From Cyanidium caldarium (Eukaryota; Rhodophyta; Bangiophyceae; Cyanidiales; Cyanidiaceae): a DNA stretch of 64,000 nt. Numbering within the stretch: the stretch's first letter is position 1; every line of letters starts with the position of its first letter. The notes beneath the pieces are model-generated. The model was not told the origin of the DNA, made no database searches, and saw only the letters and a program-made list of their open reading frames with translations. The stretch covers positions 773,267 to 837,266 of the forward strand of contig JANCYW010000001.1 in assembly GCA_026184775.1 (NCBI GenBank), given 5' to 3'. This document shows positions 41,412 through 49,814 of the stretch, piece after piece. Position numbers and translations under genes: made by a program.

Positions 41412-42431
41412 CTACTTGACCAGCGCCACATCCACCTCGGTCAGGCGCACCGGCCGGTTCTCTTTGACGCTGCGCGCTGCCGCCATGGCCGCCAAGATGG
41501 GCACGCGGCCATCCACACCGCTCACCGGCGGTTCGGCGTCCTGGTCGATCATCTCCACAAAGGCGTTCATGATGTTGGCGTACGCCTCGGCGTATCGATC
41601 CATGAAAAAGTCGTACGACCGGGGTTGCAGGTGTCCGCTGACGCCGCCGTACACCACCGTGTGCGGGCCCTTGTTGAGGCCTTGCAGGGAGCCTTTGGCG
41701 CCGAACACTTCAATGCGCTGGTCGTAGCCGTACGCACAACGCCGCGAGTTGTCAATGGTGCCCATTGCGCCGCCGCTCATCTTCAGCACGGTGATCTGCG
41801 TGTCCAGGTCGTTGGCCGCCTCCGCCTCCGCATCGAAAGCGCGACCGACCACGTACACCTCCTCGATCTCCTGCCCGGTGACGAAGCGCGCCATGTCGTA
41901 GTCGTGGGAGCACATATCCAGAAAGATGCCACCGCTCTTGGCCAGGTATTCGGCGGGCGGCGGCGCCGGGTCGCGCGAGTGAATGTGAAACAGGCGCACG
42001 TCGCCGATCACGCCGCGCCTCACCTGATCGTGCACGTGGCGAAAGTTGCTATCGAAGCGGCGCTGGAAGCCGACCAGCAGCTTCACGCCGGACGCCTTGA
42101 CCACATCCAGACACCGGTCGATGGTGATCAGATCGTTGCTGATGGGCTTTTCGCAGAAGATGTGTTTGCCGGCGCGCGCCGCCTGCATCATCTGCTCGGC
42201 GTGGAACGGCGTCGGCGAGCAGATCACCACGCCGCGAACGCGCTCGTCTTCGAGCAGCTCCGCGTAGTCGGTATAATAGGCGGTGTTGAAGCGGTGGGCC
42301 ATCTCTCGGCCCGGCACCTCCATCGGGTCGGCCACACCGCGCAGTTCCACGTTCGGCAGGCGCGAGAGGGCGTGCGCGTGCACCTGCCCGATGCGCCCGG
42401 CGCCAATCACCCCGACACCCACCGTTTCCAT
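41412..42431 (-). CDS. Gfo/Idh/MocA-family oxidoreductase, inositol 2-dehydrogenase-like
   Basis: A 339-residue NAD(P)-dependent dehydrogenase. The N-terminal Rossmann fold shows 'GVIGAGRIGQVHA' (7-19). The conserved 'CEKPISND' provides catalytic Lys95, and the C-terminal beta-sheet domain has 'SGGIFLDMCSHDYDMARFVTG' spanning Asp172 and His176, the triad of myo-inositol 2-dehydrogenase IolG. Length matches IolG. Related sugar dehydrogenases share these motifs, so the substrate (myo-inositol, scyllo-inositol or an aldose) is inferred. An in-frame ATG at 42521 would add 30 residues that could be a targeting peptide. Confidence 0.85.
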   Translation of the reverse strand: METVGVGVIGAGRIGQVHAHALSRLPNVELRGVADPMEVPGREMAHRFNTAYYTDYAELLEDERVRGVVICSPTPFHAEQMMQAARAGKHIFCEKPISNDLITIDRCLDVVKASGVKLLVGFQRRFDSNFRHVHDQVRRGVIGDVRLFHIHSRDPAPPPAEYLAKSGGIFLDMCSHDYDMARFVTGQEIEEVYVVGRAFDAEAEAANDLDTQITVLKMSGGAMGTIDNSRRCAYGYDQRIEVFGAKGSLQGLNKGPHTVVYGGVSGHLQPRSYDFFMDRYAEAYANIMNAFVEMIDQDAEPPVSGVDGRVPILAAMAAARSVKENRPVRLTEVDVALVK

Positions 42432-43554
42432 ACGTGTCCTGGTGATGGACACATTGTGATGGCGTGGATGGCGTATCGGGCGGGGAAACGCGCAGGTCAC
42501 AAAGCTCATCGCGTGGCTCATGGCTCGGGTTGCTCGTCCTCGTGAACGTCAACGGACATCGAGAACGCGACGGCGGCGGTTCGGGCGGCCGGCCGAGCGT
42601 GAAATCGAATGCAGGCGATGTTTCGGTGCGAGGGAGGCAGATCCACAGGGGAGGAGCGTGGGGAGAGAGAAAGAGGAGCGTGGGGAGTTGTTGAGAGGAT
42701 GCGGTAGACGAGGGAGTGACGTGGGGAGGCGTGGTGTTTCCTGTGTCGAAGTTTTCACGGTGATGACGTCTGGCGATCACGGCCCCTCAACCAGACTCCA
42801 GGTTGCGCCTGCTGCCCCACGCCAATTCACACCTCACTCTCCACACGCCACGCATCGTCCTGAACGGAAGAGCGGTGCTGGAGAAGAACGTCTGGTCAAG
42901 ATGGTGTATCCGCAGGTGGAACTCGCCGCTTTATATTCCGATTTCGTTGCGTCCTGCGTGACCTACTTCAAAGGATCTCTTTTGCAGTATGAGTCTCGCT
43001 TCCGTGCGATTCTAGAAATTTGGGGAACAGCCTCAGCGACGATGCGGAGAAGCATCGCCCCGTTCGCGGAGCGTCTCTGCGAAGAGGCGCTCGTTGGCGC
43101 GACCTGCCCCTCGGGTGCGCACACTGCGTGCGCTATCGGTGTCTCTGCGGGAGGCGGCGGCCGACGGGGTGCATGAACGGCAATGTTTGCGCGGCGGTGG
43201 CGAATTCCAAGTCGTTTTTTGGTGGAGGTGACAGGGGTCGTGATGAAGAAGAGCGGAGATTGCGATAAAGGTCGCCAGGCCTCATCCGCATCTCGGTCCC
43301 GAGTGAGTACTTTGCTTGCCATGTTGTCTTGCCCTGGCATCCCTTCCATGGCGTTCTCTATTTCGCATCACATCCCAGTTCCCTCATTTCCGCGTTCCCG
43401 CGTTCGTGGCGCCGCCACATGTGTGTGCCGTTTCGCTTGCGTGTGCGTTTCGCGGCGGGCGCGCGCGCGCAGACGCTCCGACGCCAACCGCTCTGTGTCA
43501 ACTCGCGTCACAGCTGTGCACGTCGAGCACCAGCACCCCTCGGGACTCATATCG
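42432..43554. promoter_or_regulatory. Long divergent intergenic region (about 1.1 kb)
   Basis: This is one of the largest gaps in the gene-dense part. It lies between the head-to-head oxidoreductase and PHD-finger genes. It includes a purine-rich stretch (about 42620-42700), a lower-GC patch (42900-43030) with a possible small ORF, and a pyrimidine-rich stretch near 43330-43400. The PHD frame is open back to an ATG at 43183, so part of this may be coding or 5' leader. Confidence 0.35.
42901..43176 (+). CDS. Doubtful small ORF between oxidoreductase and PHD-finger genes
   Basis: A 91-codon frame from ATG 42901 encoding 'MVYPQVELAALYSDFVASC' and 'VTYFKGSLLQYESRFRAILE'. The first half has a lower GC content than its surroundings and a protein-like mix of residues; the second half becomes Ala/Gly/Arg-rich. 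It lies in the otherwise empty 1.1 kb upstream of the PHD gene. It could be a small unrecognised gene, an exon, or a chance frame. No family is recognised. Confidence 0.2.
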   Translation: MVYPQVELAALYSDFVASCVTYFKGSLLQYESRFRAILEIWGTASATMRRSIAPFAERLCEEALVGATCPSGAHTACAIGVSAGGGGRRGA

Positions 43555-44589
43555 ATGGATTCGGTGCGGGTGCGGGTGTGGAACGGTGGCGAGGTGGACG
43601 GTGCCGCTGCCGCTGTTACCACCGCCGCTCCTCGTGCCGAGAACCCTATCGCTGCCACCGTCGTAGATGACGGCTCCTGCACCGAGACCGACGAGGAGGC
43701 GGACGGTAGCGGATTGCACGAGCGACGGTCCATCCATGTTCGGGAGCGGCCGGTGCCGGTGGCCGCCCCGCAGGCGCTGGCGAAAAGCACCGCCCCCAAA
43801 CGCGGGCGCGGGGCCCACAACGCCGCCAGCCGCCGCGTGCCCCCTTCGCGCACCTTTCCTGCTGCTGCACGGACGAGCAGCGCACCCAAGGCCCGCGAGG
43901 CCCGACACCGTCGCGCCCCTTCGGTGCACACCTTGTCCAGCGGCGCCCGTATCGACTTGAGCAAGGTGAAGATACCCGAGCGGTACCTGACCTGCCCGAC
44001 ACCGCTGTCCAACCACGCTGTAGCCGCCATCGCGCACGGCTGGGCGCCCGACGATGTGTGCTCCATCTGCGGCGTGGGCGGCGACATTGTGTGTTGCGAC
44101 GAGTGTCCCATGGGGTATCATTTACAATGTCTGGGGCTGATCGAGCTGCCCGACGGCGAGTGGCTGTGTCCGGCGTGCATGGTGCGCATTCAGGTCGAGG
44201 AGCGGTTGCGAAAAGAGGCGCAGGTGACCACGGGCGATCAGGGTGCTCGCACGGAGCCGTCTCCGTCGGAGGGCGCCGCCGCCATCAAGGCGCCCGACGG
44301 TGACGACGCCTGGAGCGGCGTGTTGGCGGCGGTGGCCAGCGCCGGGCATGCGCCATCCCCGACCGCCGAGGCATCCGTGCAGGAGCTGCTGGCGGCGATT
44401 GCCAGCGCCCACTTCGGCGACGAGCAGGAGGCGGTGCTGGTGGAGTGGGCGCTCCGCCGCGACGAGGCGCTGCTGTCGCTGTTCCAACATTTCGGCAGCA
44501 AGCGCGACAAGTTCGTTCACTACGCCCAGATGCTGCTGCGACAACGCCATGTGGACGAGCCCGCGGAGCAGGAACCCGCCACTCGGTAG
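43555..44589 (+). CDS. PHD-finger protein, probable chromatin reader
   Basis: A 344-residue protein. The first ~130 residues are low-complexity, Ala/Pro/Arg-rich and basic. A single C4HC3 PHD zinc finger at about 169-209 reads 'CSICGVGGDIVCCDECPMG', then 'YHLQCLGL' and 'GEWLCPAC', with all zinc ligands in place. It is of the type that reads histone H3 tails. A helical C-terminal region (about 255-340) includes 'SVQELLAAIASAHFGDEQEA' and 'LLSLFQHFGSKRDKFVHYAQ'. No other catalytic domain is visible. Four earlier in-frame ATGs exist back to 43183; 43555 is chosen because upstream residues are Cys/Arg-rich and irregular. Confidence 0.85.
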   Translation: MDSVRVRVWNGGEVDGAAAAVTTAAPRAENPIAATVVDDGSCTETDEEADGSGLHERRSIHVRERPVPVAAPQALAKSTAPKRGRGAHNAASRRVPPSRTFPAAARTSSAPKAREARHRRAPSVHTLSSGARIDLSKVKIPERYLTCPTPLSNHAVAAIAHGWAPDDVCSICGVGGDIVCCDECPMGYHLQCLGLIELPDGEWLCPACMVRIQVEERLRKEAQVTTGDQGARTEPSPSEGAAAIKAPDGDDAWSGVLAAVASAGHAPSPTAEASVQELLAAIASAHFGDEQEAVLVEWALRRDEALLSLFQHFGSKRDKFVHYAQMLLRQRHVDEPAEQEPATR

Positions 44590-44663
44590 CGAAGAAATGA
44601 ACACGCGCTCTGCGTATCTTCACCGCAAGCGGCCGCGCGTTACGCGGTACATATCGCGCCACC

Positions 44664-45545
44664 TCAGGCGGACTTTTCCAACAGACCCAGCAGGCACCGC
44701 TCGGCGGTGGCGCAGCCGGCGTCGGCCGCCTGCGCCAGCAGTTTCTTGGCGCGCGAGACTTGGTCCACGGCGTGCGCATCGCCGGTCACCGCCGCCGCCT
44801 GATACCGCTGCACCATCACCAGCGCCAACACACACACGGTATAGGCGTCGAACTCGCTGCCGGTCTGAATTGCCTCTCGCGCATGCCAGCGCGATAAATA
44901 CCGTTCCGCTCGCGCCCACGCACCGTTGGCGGCCGACACGATGCCGTACACCCGCTGCGCCTCGTGCGTGACCGCATCGGCATCGGGCGACTCCGCCAGA
45001 CGCCGCAACCACGTGCACGATAACGCCAGCGCGTCCGGATCGGCCACCTCGCGCAGCTCCAGCGCCGCCTCGTACTGCGCTTCCGGCATGCCCGCCAACG
45101 CCGCCGCCATCAGATACCGCCGCGCGATAAAGTAGTCGGTGGGAAGCGCATCCAGCCGCCGTGGCTGCCAGCGTCCGCCCACATTGGCGTGGAGCAGTGT
45201 CTCCTCTCGGAGCCGCCCCTGTCGCGCCTCCAACGCCTGCGACCAGGCCGCGGGCAGCCAACGCTGCTGCCAGCGACGCAACCACCGCTGCCACCATTTC
45301 ATCCGCCGCTGCTCCGCCATAAATCGTTCCTGCGCGTGCGCGCCGCTTTTGTAGTACTTGCTCAGCGCCAGTGCCGCAGCCGGCAACCGTTCCGACAGCC
45401 ACGCCCGCAACAGCCACGCGTGCGCCTGTCGCAACTGCTCCTCGGTGCGCTGTCGCAGCGGTCGTCGCAGCACATCCAACGCCGCCCGGTACCACGCATA
45501 GCCTTGCGACACCGTCTGCGGTGCTGCCGCCCGTGACGAAGACAT
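44664..45545 (-). CDS. Sel1-like repeat protein
   Basis: A 293-residue helical protein. Sel1-like (SLR) repeat features appear at about 135-165 ('YFIARRYLMAAALAGMPEAQ') and at the C-terminus ('AKKLLAQAADAGCATAERCL'). An Arg/Trp-rich segment lies around 75-100 ('MKWWQRWLRRWQQRWLP'). Sel1 repeats are alpha/alpha solenoids for protein-protein contacts, in ER-associated degradation and in mitochondrial assembly factors. No signal or membrane anchor is seen. The ATG at 45545 is preferred over 45659, whose extra 38 residues are Arg/Ala-rich and could alternatively be a mitochondrial presequence. Divergent from AP-3 beta. Confidence 0.7.
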   Translation of the reverse strand: MSSSRAAAPQTVSQGYAWYRAALDVLRRPLRQRTEEQLRQAHAWLLRAWLSERLPAAALALSKYYKSGAHAQERFMAEQRRMKWWQRWLRRWQQRWLPAAWSQALEARQGRLREETLLHANVGGRWQPRRLDALPTDYFIARRYLMAAALAGMPEAQYEAALELREVADPDALALSCTWLRRLAESPDADAVTHEAQRVYGIVSAANGAWARAERYLSRWHAREAIQTGSEFDAYTVCVLALVMVQRYQAAAVTGDAHAVDQVSRAKKLLAQAADAGCATAERCLLGLLEKSA

Positions 45546-45848
45546 GGAAGCATCAGCGCGTGGTACGCATGTTGCGCGCCGCGGTGAGGCGGTGCGCCCC
45601 CGCCACTTCACCGCTCGAGCCGGCGCGTGCCGGTGGGCAGCGCGCGCCGTCCACATCAATCAACTTGCGGTTTCTCGTTTCGCGCGCACGAACGCATGTC
45701 GCTCACTCCGAGTTGATTGCATTTCGCACGCGGCACCCGGCACACAAGTCGTCGGGTCGCACGGGTCGACGCCCTCACGACCCACACTCCGCGTCTCTCC
45801 TCCACCATGTGCCGCATCCTATGAAAGTCTTCCATCCCGTCTCTTCCC
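45546..45848. promoter_or_regulatory. Divergent region between Sel1-like and AP-3 beta genes
   Basis: About 303 bp between head-to-head ATGs. The AP-3 proximal 60 bp are pyrimidine-rich. No defined motif was found. Confidence 0.3.
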
Positions 45849-48800
45849 ATGAGTCTGCTCTCCACGCACTTCATCCCGTCCCGTCTGGCGAGCGCGCTGT
45901 CGGACGCGGCCTACTTCGAGTCGGGCATGCTGCACCCGGCGGCGCTGCGACAGCAGTTGGACCTGGGCGGTGCACACGAGAAGCTCGACGCCATGAAGCG
46001 GTTGTTGGCGTTGATATCTATGGGTCGCGACGTGTGCGCCTTTTTTCCGGCGGTGGTGAAGAACGTGGGCGCGACCGATGAGCGCCTCAAGCGCCTGGTG
46101 TACATCTACCTGCAACACTACGCGAGTCGACAGCCGGACGTGGCGTTGCTGAGCGTGAACGCTTTTCAGAAAGACCTCGCGCACCGCAATCAGTACGTGC
46201 GGGCACAGGCGCTGAAGGTGCTCACTTCGATCCGCCTGCCGATCATCCACGCCGTCGTGGTGATGGCGCTGAGCAAGGCGGTGCGCGACGGCAGTGCGTA
46301 CGTGCGGCAGACGGCGGCGCTGGCGGTGCCCAAAGTGCACGCGCTGGAACCGAGTCGCTTCGAGGATACCTTGCGGCAGCCGCTATGGACGCTACTGCAG
46401 GATGCGGATGCGCGGGTGGTTGGCGCGGCGCTGGTGTCGTTCGCGGAGGTGCGGCTGGAGGCGGTGGCCGAGTGTCTGCCGCTGTTTGACCGGTTGTGCG
46501 CGCAACTGCTGCACATGGAACCATATGCTCAGGCGGTGGCGCTCACCGTGCTGCTGCGATGTGTGGCCGCCGAATGGAGCACCGACCCTGTCGTGGAGCA
46601 GGAGGAAGAGGAGGAGGAGATGGTTGCGAGCAGCAACGGTGGCGAGCGGCCGTCGTCGTCGTCGTCATGGACACCGCGCGACCTCCACGCGTATCGTTTG
46701 AAGCAGGTGGCCCGCGGGTTGCTGCAATCGCGCAACGCCGCGGTGGTCAGTGCGGCCGCTGCGGTGCTGCTGCATCTGTGGGATGCACACGTCGAACGCT
46801 TTCCGGAGGCGACGGTGCGGGCGTTGTTGCGTTATACGCGCATCGACACGCCACTGCAGCTGCCGATGTTGCGATTGTTGGCGGTGGCGGCGGCGCGAGA
46901 ACCGCCGGCGGTAGCGCCCTACTATCGGGAGTTTTACATTCACCTCGGAGCGGAAGGCGCCGCGACCACCGTGACGCGCGGCAAGCTGGCGGTGTTGTGG
47001 GAGTTGGCGCGGCAGGTGTCTTCGCTGGCGCCACCTATCATCGAAGAGCTGTTGTATTACGTGGGGCAGGCTCCGACGCCGCTGGGGATGGAAGCGGCGC
47101 GGATGCTGGGCGCGTTGGCCGCCGCCGACGCCGCCCTCGCATCTTTCATAGCCCGCGCCCTGGGCGATCTATTGCTGCGAGCGGGCCAGCCGGCCGGTGA
47201 GCCCGCCTCGGACGCCTGGGTGCTGCTGTGTGTGCAGCTGTCGGAGCGTTTGCGTTACGACCGAGACGTAGCGACGCAACGACGGAATCGGCAGTTGGTG
47301 CGCACGCTGGCGCGGCACCTGTTGTGGTCGTCGTCTCCGTCGTCACCAGGGCGTACGCCGCTGTCGGCGGCGGCGCGTGGCCACGCGCTGTGGTTGCTGG
47401 GCGAGCATGCTGCGCTGGCTGGCAGTTTTGCGGAAGAGGCGCTGCGTGTGCACCTGCTGCGGTACGAGAGCGAGCCGAGCGCGTTTGTGCGGCTGCAGAC
47501 GATTCGATTGGCGGTCAAGGTGGCCGCCCGACGACCGGCGAGCGAGCGATTGGTGCAGGCGCGACAGTTGGCGATGCAGTTTGGTCTGGTGGATGCGGAT
47601 GTGGATGTGCGCGACGCGTCACGACTATTCGAGTCGCTGGTGCAGAATGGATTGGCGGCGACGGAGGTGGGGGAGGAAGGCGAGGGGAGTGGGTCGAATA
47701 CGTCTTTCTTGTTGGAGGGGATGTCGCTGGGCGGCTCGGGTGGGTTGCCGTCCGGCTGCGTGCTGGGCTCGATGCGACATGTGTTGGACGGGCCGGAGGC
47801 GTGGGAGGTGCCGCTGCCGCGATTTGTGTATCGAGCGCGCACCGACATAGAGCGCGCGCCCGAGGTGTTGGAGTGTCGGGTGGCGGCGCCTGCGCTCCCT
47901 GCGGCCCCGTCTGTTGCAGCGCCCGCACCGAATCTGGAGGAATTCTATGGCACCGAGTCCAGTGAAGAGACCGACGTTGAGGAGGAAGAGGAGGAAGCAT
48001 TATTGCATTGGGATGCGGAGACGGAGGCGCCGGCATTGGTGCCGGCGTTGGGCGCGCGGCCGCGCGACACCCCACCCGATGCACCGCCTGCGGATGCACC
48101 CGTCTCCATCCCGACGAGTTCCACGTCGCCGCCACGCAGCACCGTACGGCCGCGGGTGGTGTGGGACGGCGCGCAACCGGATCAACGAACGTTGCCGCTG
48201 CGGGTGCTTGTGTGGGTGCGGCACGACGCGCCGACCGATCCGGAGTGGTTGCCGCTGGCGTTGCGGTTGGAGATGGCGGGCGGTGCCAGTCGCATAGCAC
48301 CGACGGATCGCCTGGTGGTACGGGCGGTGTCGGGTGACTCGGCAGCCGATATGCACCTCCCGGAGCCGGTAAGCGGACGGTCCGTGCGAGCGGGAGGCGC
48401 TACCACTGTCTGGTATCTGCGCAAACGGGCCGGTCGTCTGCCGCGCGCCCGTCTCCATATCTCGGTGGAATCGGCTGCGGACGTGCGACACCACGCGGAG
48501 GTGCAAGTGCATCTGTCGGCGCTGGACTGTGTGGGCGTGCGTAGCGACGCGCAATGGCCGCAGACGCCAACGGCATTCCGGCAGCAGCAACGCCTGTTAG
48601 GGGGAGTGATGTGTCCATCGTTTGCCATCGAACGGATGGGCGAAGATTGGACGCGGGCATGCGCGGAGCGTCTACAACAGGCAGCTGCCTGGGTGACCGT
48701 ACCGACGGAGGAGGTGAACCAACATAAGCTGCTGCTGTTGGCGGGGTCTTTTGTGGACACCCCGCAACCGTCGCTGGTGTTGCTGGCCATCGCCGAGCAG

Positions 48801-48911
48801 GACGACAACATTCCGACCTCATCGAGCGCGCAACTCCAAGTGACCTTGGCCTGTGACGATGCCATCCGCTGCGCCCCGCTCGCTGCCCAGCTGCGTCAAG
48901 TGCTCTCATAA
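45849..48911 (+). CDS. AP3B: AP-3 adaptor complex subunit beta
   Basis: A 1020-residue large adaptin. The N-terminal trunk (about 1-600) shows the AP-3 beta signature 'KLDAMKRLLALISMGRDVC', 'FFPAVVKNVGATDERLKRLV', 'YIYLQHYA', 'LLSVNAFQKDL', 'RAQALKVLTSIRLPII' and 'GSAYVRQTAALAVPKVHAL'. An acidic hinge (about 698-730, 'TESSEETDVEEEEEEA') matches the Ser/Glu-rich hinge of AP-3 beta. A shortened C-terminal ear-like region ends the protein. With delta, mu3 and sigma3 it sorts cargo from the Golgi or endosomes to vacuoles or lysosomes. The hinge and N-terminal sequence separate it from AP-1/2 beta. Confidence 0.92.
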   Translation: MSLLSTHFIPSRLASALSDAAYFESGMLHPAALRQQLDLGGAHEKLDAMKRLLALISMGRDVCAFFPAVVKNVGATDERLKRLVYIYLQHYASRQPDVALLSVNAFQKDLAHRNQYVRAQALKVLTSIRLPIIHAVVVMALSKAVRDGSAYVRQTAALAVPKVHALEPSRFEDTLRQPLWTLLQDADARVVGAALVSFAEVRLEAVAECLPLFDRLCAQLLHMEPYAQAVALTVLLRCVAAEWSTDPVVEQEEEEEEMVASSNGGERPSSSSSWTPRDLHAYRLKQVARGLLQSRNAAVVSAAAAVLLHLWDAHVERFPEATVRALLRYTRIDTPLQLPMLRLLAVAAAREPPAVAPYYREFYIHLGAEGAATTVTRGKLAVLWELARQVSSLAPPIIEELLYYVGQAPTPLGMEAARMLGALAAADAALASFIARALGDLLLRAGQPAGEPASDAWVLLCVQLSERLRYDRDVATQRRNRQLVRTLARHLLWSSSPSSPGRTPLSAAARGHALWLLGEHAALAGSFAEEALRVHLLRYESEPSAFVRLQTIRLAVKVAARRPASERLVQARQLAMQFGLVDADVDVRDASRLFESLVQNGLAATEVGEEGEGSGSNTSFLLEGMSLGGSGGLPSGCVLGSMRHVLDGPEAWEVPLPRFVYRARTDIERAPEVLECRVAAPALPAAPSVAAPAPNLEEFYGTESSEETDVEEEEEEALLHWDAETEAPALVPALGARPRDTPPDAPPADAPVSIPTSSTSPPRSTVRPRVVWDGAQPDQRTLPLRVLVWVRHDAPTDPEWLPLALRLEMAGGASRIAPTDRLVVRAVSGDSAADMHLPEPVSGRSVRAGGATTVWYLRKRAGRLPRARLHISVESAADVRHHAEVQVHLSALDCVGVRSDAQWPQTPTAFRQQQRLLGGVMCPSFAIERMGEDWTRACAERLQQAAAWVTVPTEEVNQHKLLLLAGSFVDTPQPSLVLLAIAEQDDNIPTSSSAQLQVTLACDDAIRCAPLAAQLRQVLS

Positions 48912-49286
48912 CGTGTGTGTAGAATGAATAGACAGTACGATCGACGGGGAGAAGACACAGAGAGCGATGCAGAGAGAGAGACCTGTGAGGGATGCACGCG
49001 CTGCTCTCTGCGTCGATGGTGGATCGCGCGCGCGCACACACGCACACGCACACGCACACGCACACGCACACGTTCGGGCGGGCCGGTGTGGTCGTTCGGG
49101 GCGTGGGAGCTCGAATTGCTGTTCCCGAGCACGTATCCCACGCCACTGCCTCGCTTCGTCATGTTTGTGGCACACCACTCCCCACTGCCGAGTAATTACA
49201 CGCACTCGCCATCTCCTTTATGCACTCGCCTCCGTCACCGTGTTCTCCGAGCGCGCCGCGCGCCTGCGCTCCTCTCTCCCGCACGC
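48912..49286. other. Intergenic region with (CA)n/(CG)n microsatellite
   Basis: About 375 bp between AP-3 beta and the next plus-strand gene. It contains a purine-rich AGAG stretch (48945-48985) and an alternating purine-pyrimidine tract at about 49025-49075 of 'cacacg' type units. No gene was found; frames through it start at non-ATG codons. Confidence 0.55.
49025..49073. repeat. Alternating purine-pyrimidine microsatellite (CA/CG)
   Basis: About 45 bp of almost perfect alternation: a CG-rich start, then repeats of 'cacacg'. Such tracts can adopt left-handed DNA and vary in length between strains. Confidence 0.85.
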
Positions 49287-49772
49287 ATGCAGGCGCCGTC
49301 GGGGGCGGCACCGGCGCGCCAGAACGCCGTGGCGGCTGCAAGTGCAACGTACCCACGGCTGACCCAGTTTCTGGAAGCGTGCAAGCAGCTGGGTGAGGTG
49401 CGCATCATCGCCACCAATGCGGCGGCGGTCATGGAGGCCATAGCCACGCTGGACGGGCTGTTTTATGCGGACGTGCCTCGTCGGGGCATGTACGCCAACG
49501 TCGTCGACCACTCCATCAACCTCGATCTGCATCTGCGTCTGCCGAGTGTGCGGGCGGTGCGCTTCGAGCAGGGCACGAGTCGGGGCAACCCGCCGTCGCC
49601 CACCTACATCCTGCGCTTCCTGGGGCACGACAAGGAGGGCACGGACCTGGTGTTGAGTCTGTTTCTGAGTCCGGTGGGCGAGGTGCCGCCCGAGCGGGTG
49701 GAACGCTGGATGCAACTGCGACAAGCGTATGCTATCCTCACGCCCGAGCAGGAGTATGTGTGCGCGTTTTAG
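49287..49772 (+). CDS. Small protein resembling ChuX/HutX haem-utilisation family
   Basis: A 161-residue soluble protein. The stretch 'LGEVRIIATNAAAVMEAIAT', 'LFYADVPRRGMYANVVDHS', 'INLDLHLRLPSVRAVRFEQG' and 'YILRFLGHDKEGTDLVLSLF' suggests the beta-rich ChuX/HutX-like fold, where bacterial members bind or traffic haem and photosynthetic eukaryotes have uncharacterised homologues. The 'NLDLHLRLPSVRAVRF' segment is the best match. This is a pattern-based guess; haem binding is not shown. The start at 49287 is favoured because the upstream frame runs through the microsatellite from a GTG. Tail-to-tail with the next gene, 42 bp apart. Confidence 0.6.
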   Translation: MQAPSGAAPARQNAVAAASATYPRLTQFLEACKQLGEVRIIATNAAAVMEAIATLDGLFYADVPRRGMYANVVDHSINLDLHLRLPSVRAVRFEQGTSRGNPPSPTYILRFLGHDKEGTDLVLSLFLSPVGEVPPERVERWMQLRQAYAILTPEQEYVCAF

Positions 49773-49814
49773 GAGGCGGGGGTGCGGGCGTGCCCGTTCG
49801 GCCCTATGCTCCGA

